The notes under the pieces were generated by a model. The model worked only from the letters and a program-made list of their open reading frames with translations, searched no databases and had not been told where the DNA came from. Position numbers and translations under genes: made by a program. 64,000 nt of DNA from contig NC_062990.1 of assembly GCF_023078275.1 (NCBI RefSeq), forward strand, positions 9,191,549 through 9,255,548, read 5' to 3'. How positions within the stretch are numbered: position 1 is the stretch's first letter; each line of letters begins with the position of its first letter. Positions 44,773 to 55,197 of the stretch are shown here, one piece after another. The stretch comes from Leguminivora glycinivorella. Taxonomy: Eukaryota; Arthropoda; Insecta; Lepidoptera; Tortricidae.

Positions 44773-45182
44773 AAAAAAAAACTCATATAATTATCGACAT
44801 TGTACATTTTGTCTGTCATTCTTTGAAGTTATTCAGTGCGATACGTAAATTTACTTTTTTTATTTTTACTTTTTTTTTTTTTAATTACATAAAGCAATAC
44901 CTTTCATTTGAGATACGTTTTGTTAAATTTGATAAAAAGATATAATTTTTTTCATTTTCATAAAACACGTCGCTACGCTCGGCTTCCTAAGGGATGAAAT
45001 TTCGGTATCCTCGGAAAAAACCGGTTCCCATGATGTCTATTATCAATTTATCACCATGCAAAGCGGCTTACTTCCATCTAAAAGTGCAGCAATGCAATTT
45101 ACGTATCGCACTGAATAACTTCAAAGAATGACAGACAAAAATAAATGTAGGTACAATGTCGATATATGAGTTTTTTTTTTCT
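44773..45182. repeat. Inverted pair around CGCTACGCTCG repeats
   Basis: TTATTCAGTGCGATACGTAA and the neighbouring ~80 bases at 44773-44855 recur inverted at 45092-45180. Between them, and at about 44518, lies ACnCGCTACGCTCG with GGTATCCTCGGAA. Confidence 0.6.
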
Positions 45183-45489
45183 TATATAATCGGATTCATG
45201 AGGCATTTAGGGAACTCCTTAAACCTTAACGGTATACATATGTATATCCACCTGACGAAGCCTGCGTTCCTGATTTAAGAATATTGTCTCTGAATAAATA
45301 AATGTCACATGTGTATTAAAATGTATATTTTAACATTTATATTGTTAAAAATACTTTACACAAATACAACCCATTCAAGATTCCAACGACGCCTTACAAC
45401 CTCAAAAGTTGTGGCTTTTCACTACAAAAGAGTCCTGTTTGAATAAGGACTTTTCACCTGAAATTCCAACTGTAACGTTCTTCAATATA

Positions 45490-46230
45490 ACCTAACCACA
45501 AAATTAAAATTTTGAAAAAACCTCCTACCGCAACATAGTGGACCGATTTTCATGAAACATGGAAGAAGACTCCCGAATAACTCAGCTTTCAAACAAAAAA
45601 ACTAAATCGAAATCGGTTCATCAGTTCGGGAGCTGCGATGCCACAGACAGACACACACACACAGACAGACAGACAGACAGGCAAACAGACAGACATACAG
45701 ACAGACAAACAGACAGACAGACACGTCAAACTTATAACACCCCGTTTTCGCGTCGGGGGTTAAAAACAATAGATGAGGTCTTCAATGATGTGTTTATTAG
45801 TTGGAAAAAAATTAACTTAGTTTACCTAATTATAAAAATAATTGTACATTTCGTGAGGAGTGGTAGAGCTAGAGATTGTTAAGGGCGCGTTACACAAAAT
45901 GTCTTAAGGCACACACTCTGCTACAGCAACAAAAGTTAAATAAGAAGGACCTTTTTAACCCCCGACGCAAAAGCGAAGGGGTGTTATAAGTTTGACGTGT
46001 CTGTCTGTCTGTTTGTCTGTCTGTATGTCTGTCTGTTTGCCTGTCTGTCTATCTGTCTGTGTGTGTGTGTCTGTCTGTGGCATCGTAGCTCCCGAACGGG
46101 TGAACCGATTTAGATTTAGTTTTTTTGTCTGAAAGCTGAGTTAGTCGGGAGTGTTCTTAGCCATGTTTCATGAATATCGCTCTACTATGTCGCGGTTGGG
46201 AGTTTTTTCAAAATTTTAATTTTGTGTTTA
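45490..46230. repeat. Two facing copies of a (GTCT)n-bearing dispersed repeat
   Basis: The left copy (minus) has (ACAG)n at 45645-45725 and CCCCGTTTTCGCGTCGGGGG; the right copy (plus) has CCCCCGACGCAAAAGCG and (GTCT)n at 46000-46080. Both carry GCTCCCGAAC and a matching ~130-base flank. This repeat type is common in Lepidoptera. Reading frames are microsatellite translations. Confidence 0.65.
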
Positions 46231-46376
46231 GGCTATAGACACAATCGCAATTGCTTACACTTCTTGAACGTACCGTAGCTAGCTCCCTCATTCCCTATCG
46301 CACTTTGCACTGCGTTTCGATCACCACGTAGCGTCAACGATTGTTACCTCGGCTAGGCCGACTCCAGCACGGGAAG

Positions 46377-46483
46377 CATGGTCGCGCGATAGACGATAAA
46401 ATATCAGGCCGTCCCTATCGCACTTACAAATAGTGCGATAGGGACGGCCTGATATTTTATCACTTATCGCGCGACCATAATTG
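46377..46483. mobile_element. ~105-bp hairpin MITE, nearly perfect stem
   Basis: ATGGTCGCGCGATA, GATAAAATATCAGGCC and CCGTCCCTATCGCACT on the left recur inverted on the right, leaving a loop of only a few bases. About 46 of 49 positions pair. Confidence 0.75.
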
Positions 46484-46712
46484 CCTGCCAGGTGATCCTA
46501 CATTTCTAGAAAATGGTAAGAAACAAATTGTTATAAATACCCAGAACGCATCCGCCGTCGATGATACCAATGAGCCTAGAGCGGTTGTATTCTGAAATGG
46601 AAGTAGAAAAAAATATACGGTCCGGCCAGTGCCACTTTCGATATTTTCTTAATAAGAAGTTAAATAACAGCGCCCTCTTGACAATATTAGTCATATTATA
46701 TATTCTGGTCAG

Positions 46713-46866
46713 GGTGGCTAGCCGAATGGCACAATCGCTCACGAAACGCTCACGAAACGAAGCGCTAGTAGATATCTATCTCTATCGCGCTTGCGTATTG
46801 GCGCGACAGAGCCAGCGGCGTATCGCTTTCGTTTGGCGTCGGAGAAATGCCATTCGGCTACGGGGC
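46713..46866 (-). mobile_element. CAG-bounded MITE, array 1 unit 1 (154 bp)
   Basis: GGTGGCTAGCCGAATGGCAC at the left and GCCATTCGGCTACGGGGC at the right are inverted ends. CAG lies on each side (46710-46712, 46867-46869). It matches the units at 60200-60656 in the opposite orientation. Confidence 0.8.
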
Positions 46867-46869
46867 CAG

Positions 46870-47016
46870 GGTACCTACATAGCCGAATGCACAAACGCTC
46901 ACGAAACGAAACGCTCGTAGATATCTATCTCTATCGCTCTTGCGTATTGGCGCGACAGAGCAAGACTGCATTTCTATTGGCGTTTCGTCTCGACGATTGC
47001 CATACGGCTACGCCGG
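46870..47016 (-). mobile_element. CAG-bounded MITE, array 1 unit 2 (147 bp, diverged)
   Basis: It begins GTACCTACATAGCCGAATGC and ends GCCATACGGCTACGCCGG, then CAG (47017-47019). It is more diverged from the others. Confidence 0.7.
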
Positions 47017-47339
47017 CAGGCTTAAAAATAATAAAACAAAATGACCTTCATACCTTCATAAGCCACGTTCCAAACTGCCGTTCATTCTGGAAACACAATA
47101 GACATAATTATAATAATACTTATCGGTTTTTTAGTGAAATTATTTAATTGTATAGTAAATATTTTCGTTTGGCGTTGATTAACAAATACAATTACTTATA
47201 TTACTAATAATGTTTTGATCCGTAGACACTAATAAAGAAAACGCAATGATGTTTCATACAAAATAACCCATCGCAGTTTATGTTTATTAACTTGTAGATA
47301 ATTCAAAACATGGAATTTATTATGTTTGGTGGTACCCTG

Positions 47340-47535
47340 CAGAGTATTTCAGTGAGCTCGTACATTAAGGACATAAAGCCTACGCCTTTAGACACTTACT
47401 GATATTCTGTGTTCGAGCACAGAATTCAGCTCTTCGTGGATCTTAGCCTACGGCTTTCTCGATAGCGGTAGTTCCCACCACGTTTCACGTCAACCATTGC
47501 GGCTGTCTCTAATGCAGCCTGTCCTATCCTTTAGA
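47340..47535 (+). repeat. Dispersed repeat, third copy (CCTTTAGACACTTAC)
   Basis: It matches 21400-21612 (CCTTTAGACACTTAC, GTTTCACGTCAACCATTGCGG, a CAGCC ending). No coding function. Confidence 0.6.
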
Positions 47536-47932
47536 TGGAATAAACGTAAACTAACTACTGTCCCTGTCAAAGTGACAATATGCAGTCAATCAATACAAAA
47601 AAAATACAAATACAAAATTTCTTTTCTCAGACATGGTATGAAATATTGATGTTATGTGCCTTATAATTGGCAGCGAAGTATGACGTTGCAGGTGCGGCTA
47701 GGACGATTGATAGAATTGGATGGTGATAAGCAATAATGTGTCAACCCACAAAAACTAAAAAAATGAGATTTTAATGCCATGTTATAGCTGGATTTTTAAA
47801 CTTCTATTTGCAAAAATAACCTTTTCATTTTGAAAATTTTCACTATCCCATAAGTAAAAAAATAGGTTAACACAAATCCTTTATCGTGTGTTGCCTGTTT
47901 TGCATTAATATGTCAAGAACCTTAACTTATTA
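47536..47932. other. AT-rich stretch, nothing recognised
   Basis: No gene, boundary or repeated motif was found before the mariner. Confidence 0.4.
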
Positions 47933-47934
47933 TA

Positions 47935-49209
47935 TTGGGTTGGTAAGAAAGTAATGAGCGAATCATAACCAATATTGTAATTTTTATTTAATTTATTATT
48001 TTAATCATTTATCAAAAATAAAACGGCCTTCGTTATCTACTACTTGTCTCCATCGTTCTGGTAATGAATGAATAGCATCGGCGAAGAAGTTCTTAGGTTT
48101 AGATTCAAAAAACTCAGCTATGTAGGTACTGTCGTAGATGGGCTTGATCATCGAACTTTTTTTCATTCAAGGCATAAGCAATGCCTTGAATGAAAAAAAA
48201 TGCGATCTGAACAATGCGTAATCCGTAGGTGCCAAGTTTGGAGAGTACGGTGGATGAGGTATCACTTTCCAACCTAGCTCCAATAGCTTTAGCCGAGTCA
48301 CTTTTGCAATGTGTGGGCGAGCATTGTCGTGTAAGAAAAAAACTTTAGCATGCTGTGGACGATTCTGACAGATTTTTTGGTTTAAATTTTCAAGCTGATT
48401 ACAGTATACTGATGCGGTAACAGTCATTCCACTTGGTAGGAGTTCCCAGTGAATAATACCATGAATATCCCACCAAACGGACAGCATAACTTTTTTCGGG
48501 TGAGGCTCTGTTTTTGGTGCCTCTATTCCTTTTTCGTTTGGAGCTAGCCACTGACGTTTGCGTGTGTGATTTATATATAAGACCCATTTTTCATCTCCAG
48601 TGATAAGATGGTCCAACCAGTTGAATGTGCGGCGAAAAGACAGAAGTTGTATGCAGATATCGGCACGGCGGTTTAGTTGATCTCTATCAAGTTCGTGCGG
48701 TATCCAAACACTGTATTTGTAGTTTTTTCCCAACTAGTGTAAATGTGTTTCTATGGTGACATGAGAGCAGCCTAACACGGTAGCAAGAGTAGGACTCGTT
48801 AGCCTCGGATCTCCTTCAATTAAGGTTTTTAATTTGACTACATCAATCTTCACCGGTCGACCAGACTTAGGTTGATCTGATAATGAAAAGTCGCCACTAC
48901 GAAACCGCTGGAACCATCGTTTCGCCGTGGCCTCAGACACAACTTCAGGAGCAACACGCTGACATATACTACGCACTGCTTCGGCGGCTGAATGGCCAGA
49001 CTGAAATTCATATAGTAAGCAATGCCTTACATGCACTTTTAATTCGTCCATTTTCTTCCTTATATTAGCTCGGCGACAGCTAGTGAATGACTGACGAGAA
49101 ACTGTGCGACTCGCCCTTTATATACTTTCGACCATAGAAGATTCTAGACGTCTCTCAAAAATTTTATGTGGAATTCAATCGATCGCTCATTACTTTCTTA
49201 CCAACCCAA
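47935..49209 (-). mobile_element. Complete mariner-family transposon, 1275 bp
   Basis: The terminal inverted repeats are perfect over 27 bases (TTGGGTTGGTAAGAAAGTAA...) at 47935-47961 and 49183-49209. TA flanks both ends (47933-47934, 49210-49211). Length and ends fit mariner elements. The transposase gene on the minus strand is broken. Confidence 0.95.
48045..49051 (-). pseudogene. mariner transposase, one nonsense codon plus 3' frameshifts
   Basis: The gene starts at the ATG at 49051. Residues 1-105 form the helix-turn-helix DNA-binding half (KRWFQRFRSGDFSLSD). A TAG at 48734-48736 ends this frame, but the next ATG-led part (48733-48167) is in the same frame, so one base changed. The catalytic half has WIPHEL (mariner signature), ITGDEKWVLY (first Asp), FLHDNARPHIAK (second Asp) and YSPNLAPTDYALF (third Asp), with 34 residues between the last two: D,D34D. 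After ALFRS the frame is lost in a T-rich palindrome near 48157-48203, and the ending (AEFFESKPKNFF, LPERWRQVV) continues in other frames to about 48045. Not functional. Confidence 0.9.
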
Positions 49210-49211
49210 TA

Positions 49212-49829
49212 GTAATTGGCAGAAGACATATTTAAATTACAATAATGTGTTATAGGGTTGACTCAACGATTTTTTTACACTTGACTCATTCTTGCAAAAC
49301 GCAAAAAATTACATAGTTACCCACTATGAGACTTGAATGATTATTGCAAAATGATATTTTATTCGTTGTTTTATGCTACGACCCGTGTTATAAAACATAA
49401 GTCATTATTGTTAAATTATATTTGGGTCATAAATTGTTCGTTTTTGGTGTAAGTACACATGACACTATATTGTAAAATATAACTGTTCATATTAATTTAT
49501 GTTTGAATAAGTTATGACTTAGTCCATTAGTATATTTTTGCACATGAATGGTAAATTCAGTACGAAATTGAACATTTTAAGTCATGAATATACATATTCG
49601 TTATTTTAATTTGCAAACATTTTTTACAAGTACGTGTTTATATAAAAATCTAATATAAGCTACTATTTTTTTATAATTACTAATTACATTAAGACGTGTT
49701 AATGTATGCATAAAAATATTGTTTGATTTTTGAATACTTACTGAATGGTAGTTTATTATTTTGTTAAAGATATTTTATGTTTTGTTCTTGTACAAGTCAT
49801 GAGTTATTCATAATTTAAATGACTTAGTC
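49212..49829. other. AT-rich stretch, nothing recognised
   Basis: A ~620-base AT-rich segment with repeated TTATGACTTAGT-like words and no coding frame or terminus. Confidence 0.4.
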
Positions 49830-49838
49830 TATTTCTTA

Positions 49839-50538
49839 GGGTGTGTAATGATTGGTATAACTATTTTTGGTATAGTAACATTTGATATAACAACATTTGG
49901 TATATTTTTAAAGGATATAATTACTCATTTGACATAATTAACATTTGGTATAACCACAAAATATCTACTTTTATTTTGTATAATCATTATTTCGTATAAC
50001 ACTTATTTATAATAACCGTTATATGGTATAACTATCTATTGATATACGACTAGTATAATATTACTAGCAAACAGTATAAAACATTTCATGAATTAATTTT
50101 ATTCTTATTTTAAGGGATCACAGTTCTAACCTAACCTAACCTACTTTTCTGATAGCAGTACCTAAGTTTAAGGGTCACAGTTGTAACCTAACCTAACCTA
50201 TTTTTCTGGTAGCAGCGCATTGTGTGTAGGGGTCACAGTTCTAACCTAATTTACTTTTCTGGTAAGTGATGGATTTAATTTATTGTACATTTTTTTGTTA
50301 TTCTAACTGTGCTTTAGAAAGAATTTGTGTTATACAATTTATTTATTATCGGAAATAAGCATTATACTCAAAGTATGTTATAATAAATGTTATTCGAAAA
50401 AATGATCATTATATTAAATAAGAATTATACAATTTGTTAGTATATTATTTGTTGTTATATGATTCAATAATTATATCAAATGATCGTTATAACGACTAAA
50501 AATATATCAAAAAAAGTTATATCGATCGATACGCACCC
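49839..50538. mobile_element. Word-repeat TIR element 2, 9-bp target duplication
   Basis: The 700-bp insert is flanked by TATTTCTTA (49830-49838 and 50539-50547). Ends read GGGTGTGTAATGATTGGTAT and, from the other side, GGGTGCGTATCGATCGATAT. The outer parts consist of GGTATAA/TTATACC-like words in both orientations (49851-50075, 50330-50520). The middle holds a ~60-bp minisatellite. Same plan as 3321-4423 with a different vocabulary. Confidence 0.7.
50095..50270 (+). repeat. ~60-bp minisatellite with CCTAACCTAACCTA
   Basis: GGTCACAGTTCTAACCTAAC, CCTACTTTTCTGGTAGCAG repeats three times. It lies in the centre of word-repeat element 2. Similar units in the opposite orientation occur at 54430-54575. 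Confidence 0.75.
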
Positions 50539-50696
50539 TATTTCTTAGCGTAAAAAAATATTTTGTTGTATATTTTAGATAAGTAGTTTATTTTTTTTAA
50601 AGATGATTATTTGGTTTTTGTAACGATTTTTTGTTGAAAAAGCACAGATAATTTAAATATGTGTCTAGAAATGATCATTACTCTAATAGTTAATTT

Positions 50697-52658
50697 ATAG
50701 TATTTTATTCAACAGGCGTTTAAAGGAGGTCAAGAAATATGAGTGGCGTACTTTCCACGAGTATTTTGGAGTCAGTTAAACACCATTGCATACAATACTT
50801 TTACAACGACCATGCACTTAGTTTTTAATAGTTTTTTTTTTAATAATTCTCGCGAAATTCACACTGTTTCCTGTATTGCAAAGGTTTGCACTGTCAGCTC
50901 AGCTGCCCAAAGCCTTTCCGCGCACGCACGCACTATCGTTAATGCAATGCGTTGCCATGATTACAGAACCAAACAATGCGTTTTCAGTTTTTTCGATACG
51001 CACAATCCTGTAAATGACGAATAACAGTTCGGGAGTAGAAAAATCATTAAAAGGTTTGATTAATAAATAATGTATTGATTCCTACATACCTAATAACATA
51101 AGTGACCATGACTGATATGTTACTTAACACTTATAAAGTTAAAAATATGCATAGGTAGAGTATTTTACAACAACAATTTATGTGCTTTAACATATTTATT
51201 TAAGACTCATAGATATTTTTAAACAATTATCAAAAGTGCGTTAAGTATCATAACACAGTCTTGAAAAAGTTTGACGTCATCGAACAATTCGCAATAAAAG
51301 AAAAGGGCATTATTTCGTCAAATTGAAGTTTGTTTTGAAATTAAGCTACAATAATCACTACTACTGAACGTATTATAGCTGAAAAACACAACAATCTATA
51401 TAAAAACAATTTTTTTTAAGAGAAACACAAAAAAATGAGAAAAAATCTTTAGACGCCATTTTCTCAAAATGGTTGGCGTGTGGGTTGACACATTGTTGCT
51501 TATCAGCATCCATATAATGGAATTTCATACAAACCTTGCAGGCCAAGGCCGGCAAAGTCTTCTTTTTTAATTTCCAAACACAGATAATTGTGACATAACA
51601 TCCAGGTATTTAGCCAATTAAAAAAAAAACTATAAGGGGCTTTATAGACGTGCCAACTGCAACTGGTACGGGCCCTAGACAATATTTGATTTTGGGTGCG
51701 TTTTCATACAAAAAAAATTTTTTTCGTTTTTTTTTGAATTTTTTTTAACTTTTTGTTTTTTTATAAGCGTATACGGGGTACCAAAGGGGAACGAAAATTC
51801 GATTATTTTTGCGCTACGACGCACCGTTTAGGAGATACAGCCATCCAAAGTTACTATTTTTAGTAGACTTTATTTATTTCATACCATGTTTGAGAAAAGC
51901 ACTATACCTACATAATTACATACCTCGGCGGGAAATGGGGTTGCCCGCCTCAGACCTATCCGGCCTCGCTTCGCTCGGCCGTCTATATGTCTTCGGCCGG
52001 CAGCCCCCTTTGTCCCGGCCTCTGTAGTAATGTACTATTATTGACAATTGGAGCAAGCAAGATTTACATAAGTGGGTTTGGGTACATACATTACAATATA
52101 TTACTTAGTTTAACAGTATAGAGCAGGCTTCAAGGGGATGTTCGTTTGCAAAAATAGCGCACCTCATTCTGACATCAGATATTATATATTTTTTCTACTC
52201 CCGTGTTGTTATTCGTCATTTACCGTGTCGTGCATAGATCGTTAAAACCCTACATAAAAGATGCCCGCCCCCGCCCGGCGCCCCGCGCACCCACTCATAC
52301 GATATAGCTCTTACAGCATTGTTAGGTAGCCGTTAAGGGATATAGCGGGCCGCGGGGCGCCGGCCGGGGCGGGCGGCGGCGCGGGGGAGTGCGAGCGACA
52401 GGGTGAGTGCAGAAACATTGCAGAGGACAAGTCAAAATACTTATAAGAAACAGTGCGAATTTCACGAAAGTTATTCTAGAAAACTATTTAAAAGTAAGTG
52501 CATGGTCGTAGAAAAAGTATTGTATGCAACGGTGTTTAACTGAGTCAAAAAATACTCGTGGCGTCTTAATAACAATTTTCGGCTTCGCCTCAAATTGTTA
52601 CCCACGCCACTCGTCTTTTTTGACCTCCTTTAAACGCCTGTTGCATAAAATACTATTA
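50697..52658. mobile_element. 2-kb inverted-repeat element
   Basis: TATAGTATTTTATTCAACAG, GGCGTTTAAAGGAGGTCAA, GTTAAACACC-TTGCATACAA and GACCATGCACTTA on the left recur inverted at 52490-52658; a second inner match joins 50990-51035 with 52195-52230. No transposase. Its right arm lies wholly inside the next inverted pair (52121-53006). Confidence 0.65.
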
Positions 52659-53006
52659 TAGATCCCGGACACCATATAAACACATGTTGCCAACCAGTTT
52701 TGTGGTCCCCTTTCCCGCACCCTGGCAATCAAAAATCGCATACAAAGAAAAAACAAATTTTCATCAAACCATGCCGTGTGGGGTATCAAATAAAAGGGAT
52801 TACTGAGTAGTTCACGAATATATAGCATACTATAACATTTATTACACTTCCTCTAAGAATTTTTTTGAAAGTTTACCAAAATGCTCGATTTTCGAGTTAA
52901 CTTTAAACCACTATTGCTTGAGAAGTTATGAATACATTTTAATCATTATTATTTTAAATAACTTAACTTAACTTTTTGCAAACGAACATTCCCTTGGAGC
53001 CTGCTC
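52121..53006. mobile_element. Second inverted pair, interlocked with the previous one
   Basis: GAGCAGGCTTCAAGGGGATG at 52121 and the inverted GGAGCCTGCTC ending at 53006 match over ~34 bases, including TTCGTTTGCAAAA. The interval is 886 bp. Confidence 0.6.
52262..52395. repeat. GC-rich inverted segment
   Basis: CCCGCCCCCGCCCGGCGCCC and CGGGGCGCCGGCCGGGGCGG are near-complementary across ~80 bases of ordinary composition. This is far more GC-rich than its surroundings. Confidence 0.6.
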
Positions 53007-53880
53007 TAGTAGTCTTCACACTAGGTCAAGCCTGTGTCGTGAGGACTAAGATGAGGCAGTAAGAGCAGACAGAATTACCAACAAGGTGGTGCTAATAATA
53101 CAACACAGTATTTACAATTCTTGTTTAAGTTCAATGCACTATCCTCGTAAGGCCCACCATAGTTAGTTTTCCCATTTTGAATTTGAACCTTATTCTATAA
53201 ATAAATTGGTAAGATTTTCGTTGGTTTCAAAAATCAATGTAACAATGGAAATTCTACTTTATTCCGTTCATGGAAGGTTCAAATTAGATTGCAATACTAT
53301 GTACATTGTAATGTACATTGGGCCTTAGTCAAGCCAGGGATTCTCATAGTAAGGACACGCATAAATAATAGGAATAGCGAAATGGCATGTTGCAAGATGA
53401 AGTTAACGGCTCTGTATAATATATTTATCTGTTGAAACCTACAACATTTTACGGCAGGTATAGTTGTTCCAGCCGCCTAAGGCAAAAAAAGCCATAATAA
53501 AAATAATATAATTACTTTATCTATAGTAAAAATAGCTTAAGTCATTCATTATTATGTACAAAAAGCTAACGTAATATTATGTTATAAGGTTCAATGTCAA
53601 ATGAACATCACTAAAATTATAATAGCAATAAAAATATTGGTGGGTAAGGTTGCCAGTGTGACTATCGGGAGTGTCATACTAGTACCATTGTAGTAGGAAA
53701 TGTGTTCATTTTAATATGACTATATGACAGTAAACGATCTTTCGTGAAGTGAATCAATGCATTTTATTGAAAATTACCTATTACATGACAATTATGTGAC
53801 GATAAATTCATAGTTAAACCACAGAACGGGAAAATTATAGTAGAAAATTTGAACACATGGGATTTTGAAGTCCGGTTAAA
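53007..53880. other. AT-rich stretch, nothing recognised
   Basis: No frame or boundary was found. A short repeat TGTACATTGTAATGTACATTG lies near 53301-53320. Confidence 0.4.
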
Positions 53881-54060
53881 ATACTTTTATAATAAAATAA
53901 CAATAAAGCTTTATTTGTCAATACAAAAAAAATACATACAAAAATTACAATAAAATGACATTTGGCTTTAATTACTTAATTTACATATTTTCGATTAATT
54001 AATTAACTACTTATTACTTTTTTTTTAATGGACCCCCTTCGGGTAGGTGTACCCTTGTTT
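53881..54060 (-). other. Possible 3' end of a LINE (minus strand)
   Basis: AATAACAATAAAGCTTTATT and an A/T tail precede ~150 bases of unassigned sequence. Weak evidence. Confidence 0.3.
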
Positions 54061-54061
54061 G

Positions 54062-54385
54062 GGCGACAAACTTCTCATCGAATATCACTTCATCGACAGC
54101 AGATCGTCGAAAGTTTAGTTCGAGTAAAATTGTTTCGAGTAATTTTGTTTCAACTACTTTGTATTTATTTGAAATTTTCTTAGTTATTATAAATACTATT
54201 CAACTAATATTTCTTCATCGCTGCTTCGTTTCAAAGAACTTCAAATAGCAGAACTACAAAACACCGCAATTAATTTATTCGATATTTCATATATTACAAA
54301 AGTTTCTCATTTGTCGTACTATAAGTTTATAGATGTTTCTATTCCAGGAAACTTCAAATTGACGATTTTATCGTGGCACATCACA
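54062..54385 (+). repeat. Word-repeat tract, TTTCGAGTAA vocabulary
   Basis: Short words (TTCGAGTAAAATTG, TTTCGAGTAATTTTG, TTTCAACTACTTTG, TTCATCG) recur irregularly, in the style of the two TIR word-repeat elements. I could not find termini or a target duplication. Confidence 0.35.
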
Positions 54386-54429
54386 TACGTCCATAATTTT
54401 AAAGTATGATCATTGGCTTAAATCCTATA

Positions 54430-54577
54430 TTAGAGTAGGTTTAGGTTAGGTTAGAACTGTGACCACACACAAAAACAAATAGTTTACAGAGTAGGTTTAG
54501 GTTAGGTTCAAGCTGTGATTTACACAGAAGCAAACGTATTGCAGAGTAGGTTTAGGTTAGGTTAGAACTGCGGCCAC
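54430..54577 (+). repeat. ~60-bp minisatellite with TTAGGTTAGGTTAG
   Basis: GAGTAGGTTTAGGTTAGGTT occurs three times with GAACTGTGAC and related text, an inverted relative of the array at 50095-50270. Confidence 0.75.
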
Positions 54578-54581
54578 AGAA

Positions 54582-54915
54582 GCGCTGGTGGCCTAGCGGT
54601 AAGAGCGTGCGACTTTCGATTTGGAGTTCGCGGGTTCGAACCCGGCTCGTACCAACGAGTTTTTCTGAACGTATGAGCGAAATGTCATTTGATATTTGCC
54701 AGCCGCTTTTCGGTGAAGGAAAACATCGTGAGGAAACTGGACTAATTCCAATAAGGCCTAGTTACCCTTCGGGTTGGAAGGTCAGATGGCAGTCGCTTTC
54801 ATAAAAACTGGGGCCTACGCCAAATCTTGGGATTAGTTGTCGAAGCGAACCCCAGGCTCTCATGAGCCGTGGCAAATGCCGGGATAACGCAAGGAGGATG
54901 TCGATGATGAGGTCG
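54582..54915 (+). mobile_element. Full-length tRNA-derived SINE
   Basis: The head (54582-54660) has an A-box-like TGGCCTAGCGGTAAGAGCG and a B box GGTTCGAACCC (54633-54643), the Pol III internal promoter. The body includes TTTTCGGTGAAGGAAAACAT and GGCAAATGCCGGGATAACGC, shared with 31497-31706. The tail near 54898-54915 has GATG repeats. It would move using a partner LINE's RT. Confidence 0.8.
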
Positions 54916-55197
54916 AAACTATAACTCTATTACAACTTCTAACCTTTTGCAAATAATAATGCTATTATTACGAGTTTTACCTAATAGTTTTATGGCTTTT
55001 CTGCCTTACAGAACAACTATACGCGCGAGCTTGCGCAGGCTCGTTAGTGGAAAAGAGGTCGAGTTCAATTCACTCCTCGCCATGTCTGGTATCACCCAGC
55101 CGATGGAAAACCACCTTGGGTCATTCTCTGAGAGCAAAATTTTTCATGTCCGAGGCAAAATCCATGGGAAAATGAAATAATATTAAGGCGCTGATTT

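Noticed and set aside
46561..47147. Protein-coding gene with repeated 'RIGATEPAAYRFRLA' text
   Set aside because: These frames translate the CAG-bounded MITE, and the same peptide appears on the opposite strand at 60.2 kb.
50095..50270. Interstitial telomere
   Set aside because: TTAGG-like words occur only two to three times per 60-bp unit; it is a minisatellite.
54582..54660. A working tRNA gene
   Set aside because: It has good A and B boxes, but the body continues into a SINE shared with 31.5 kb and there is no T-run at the tRNA end.
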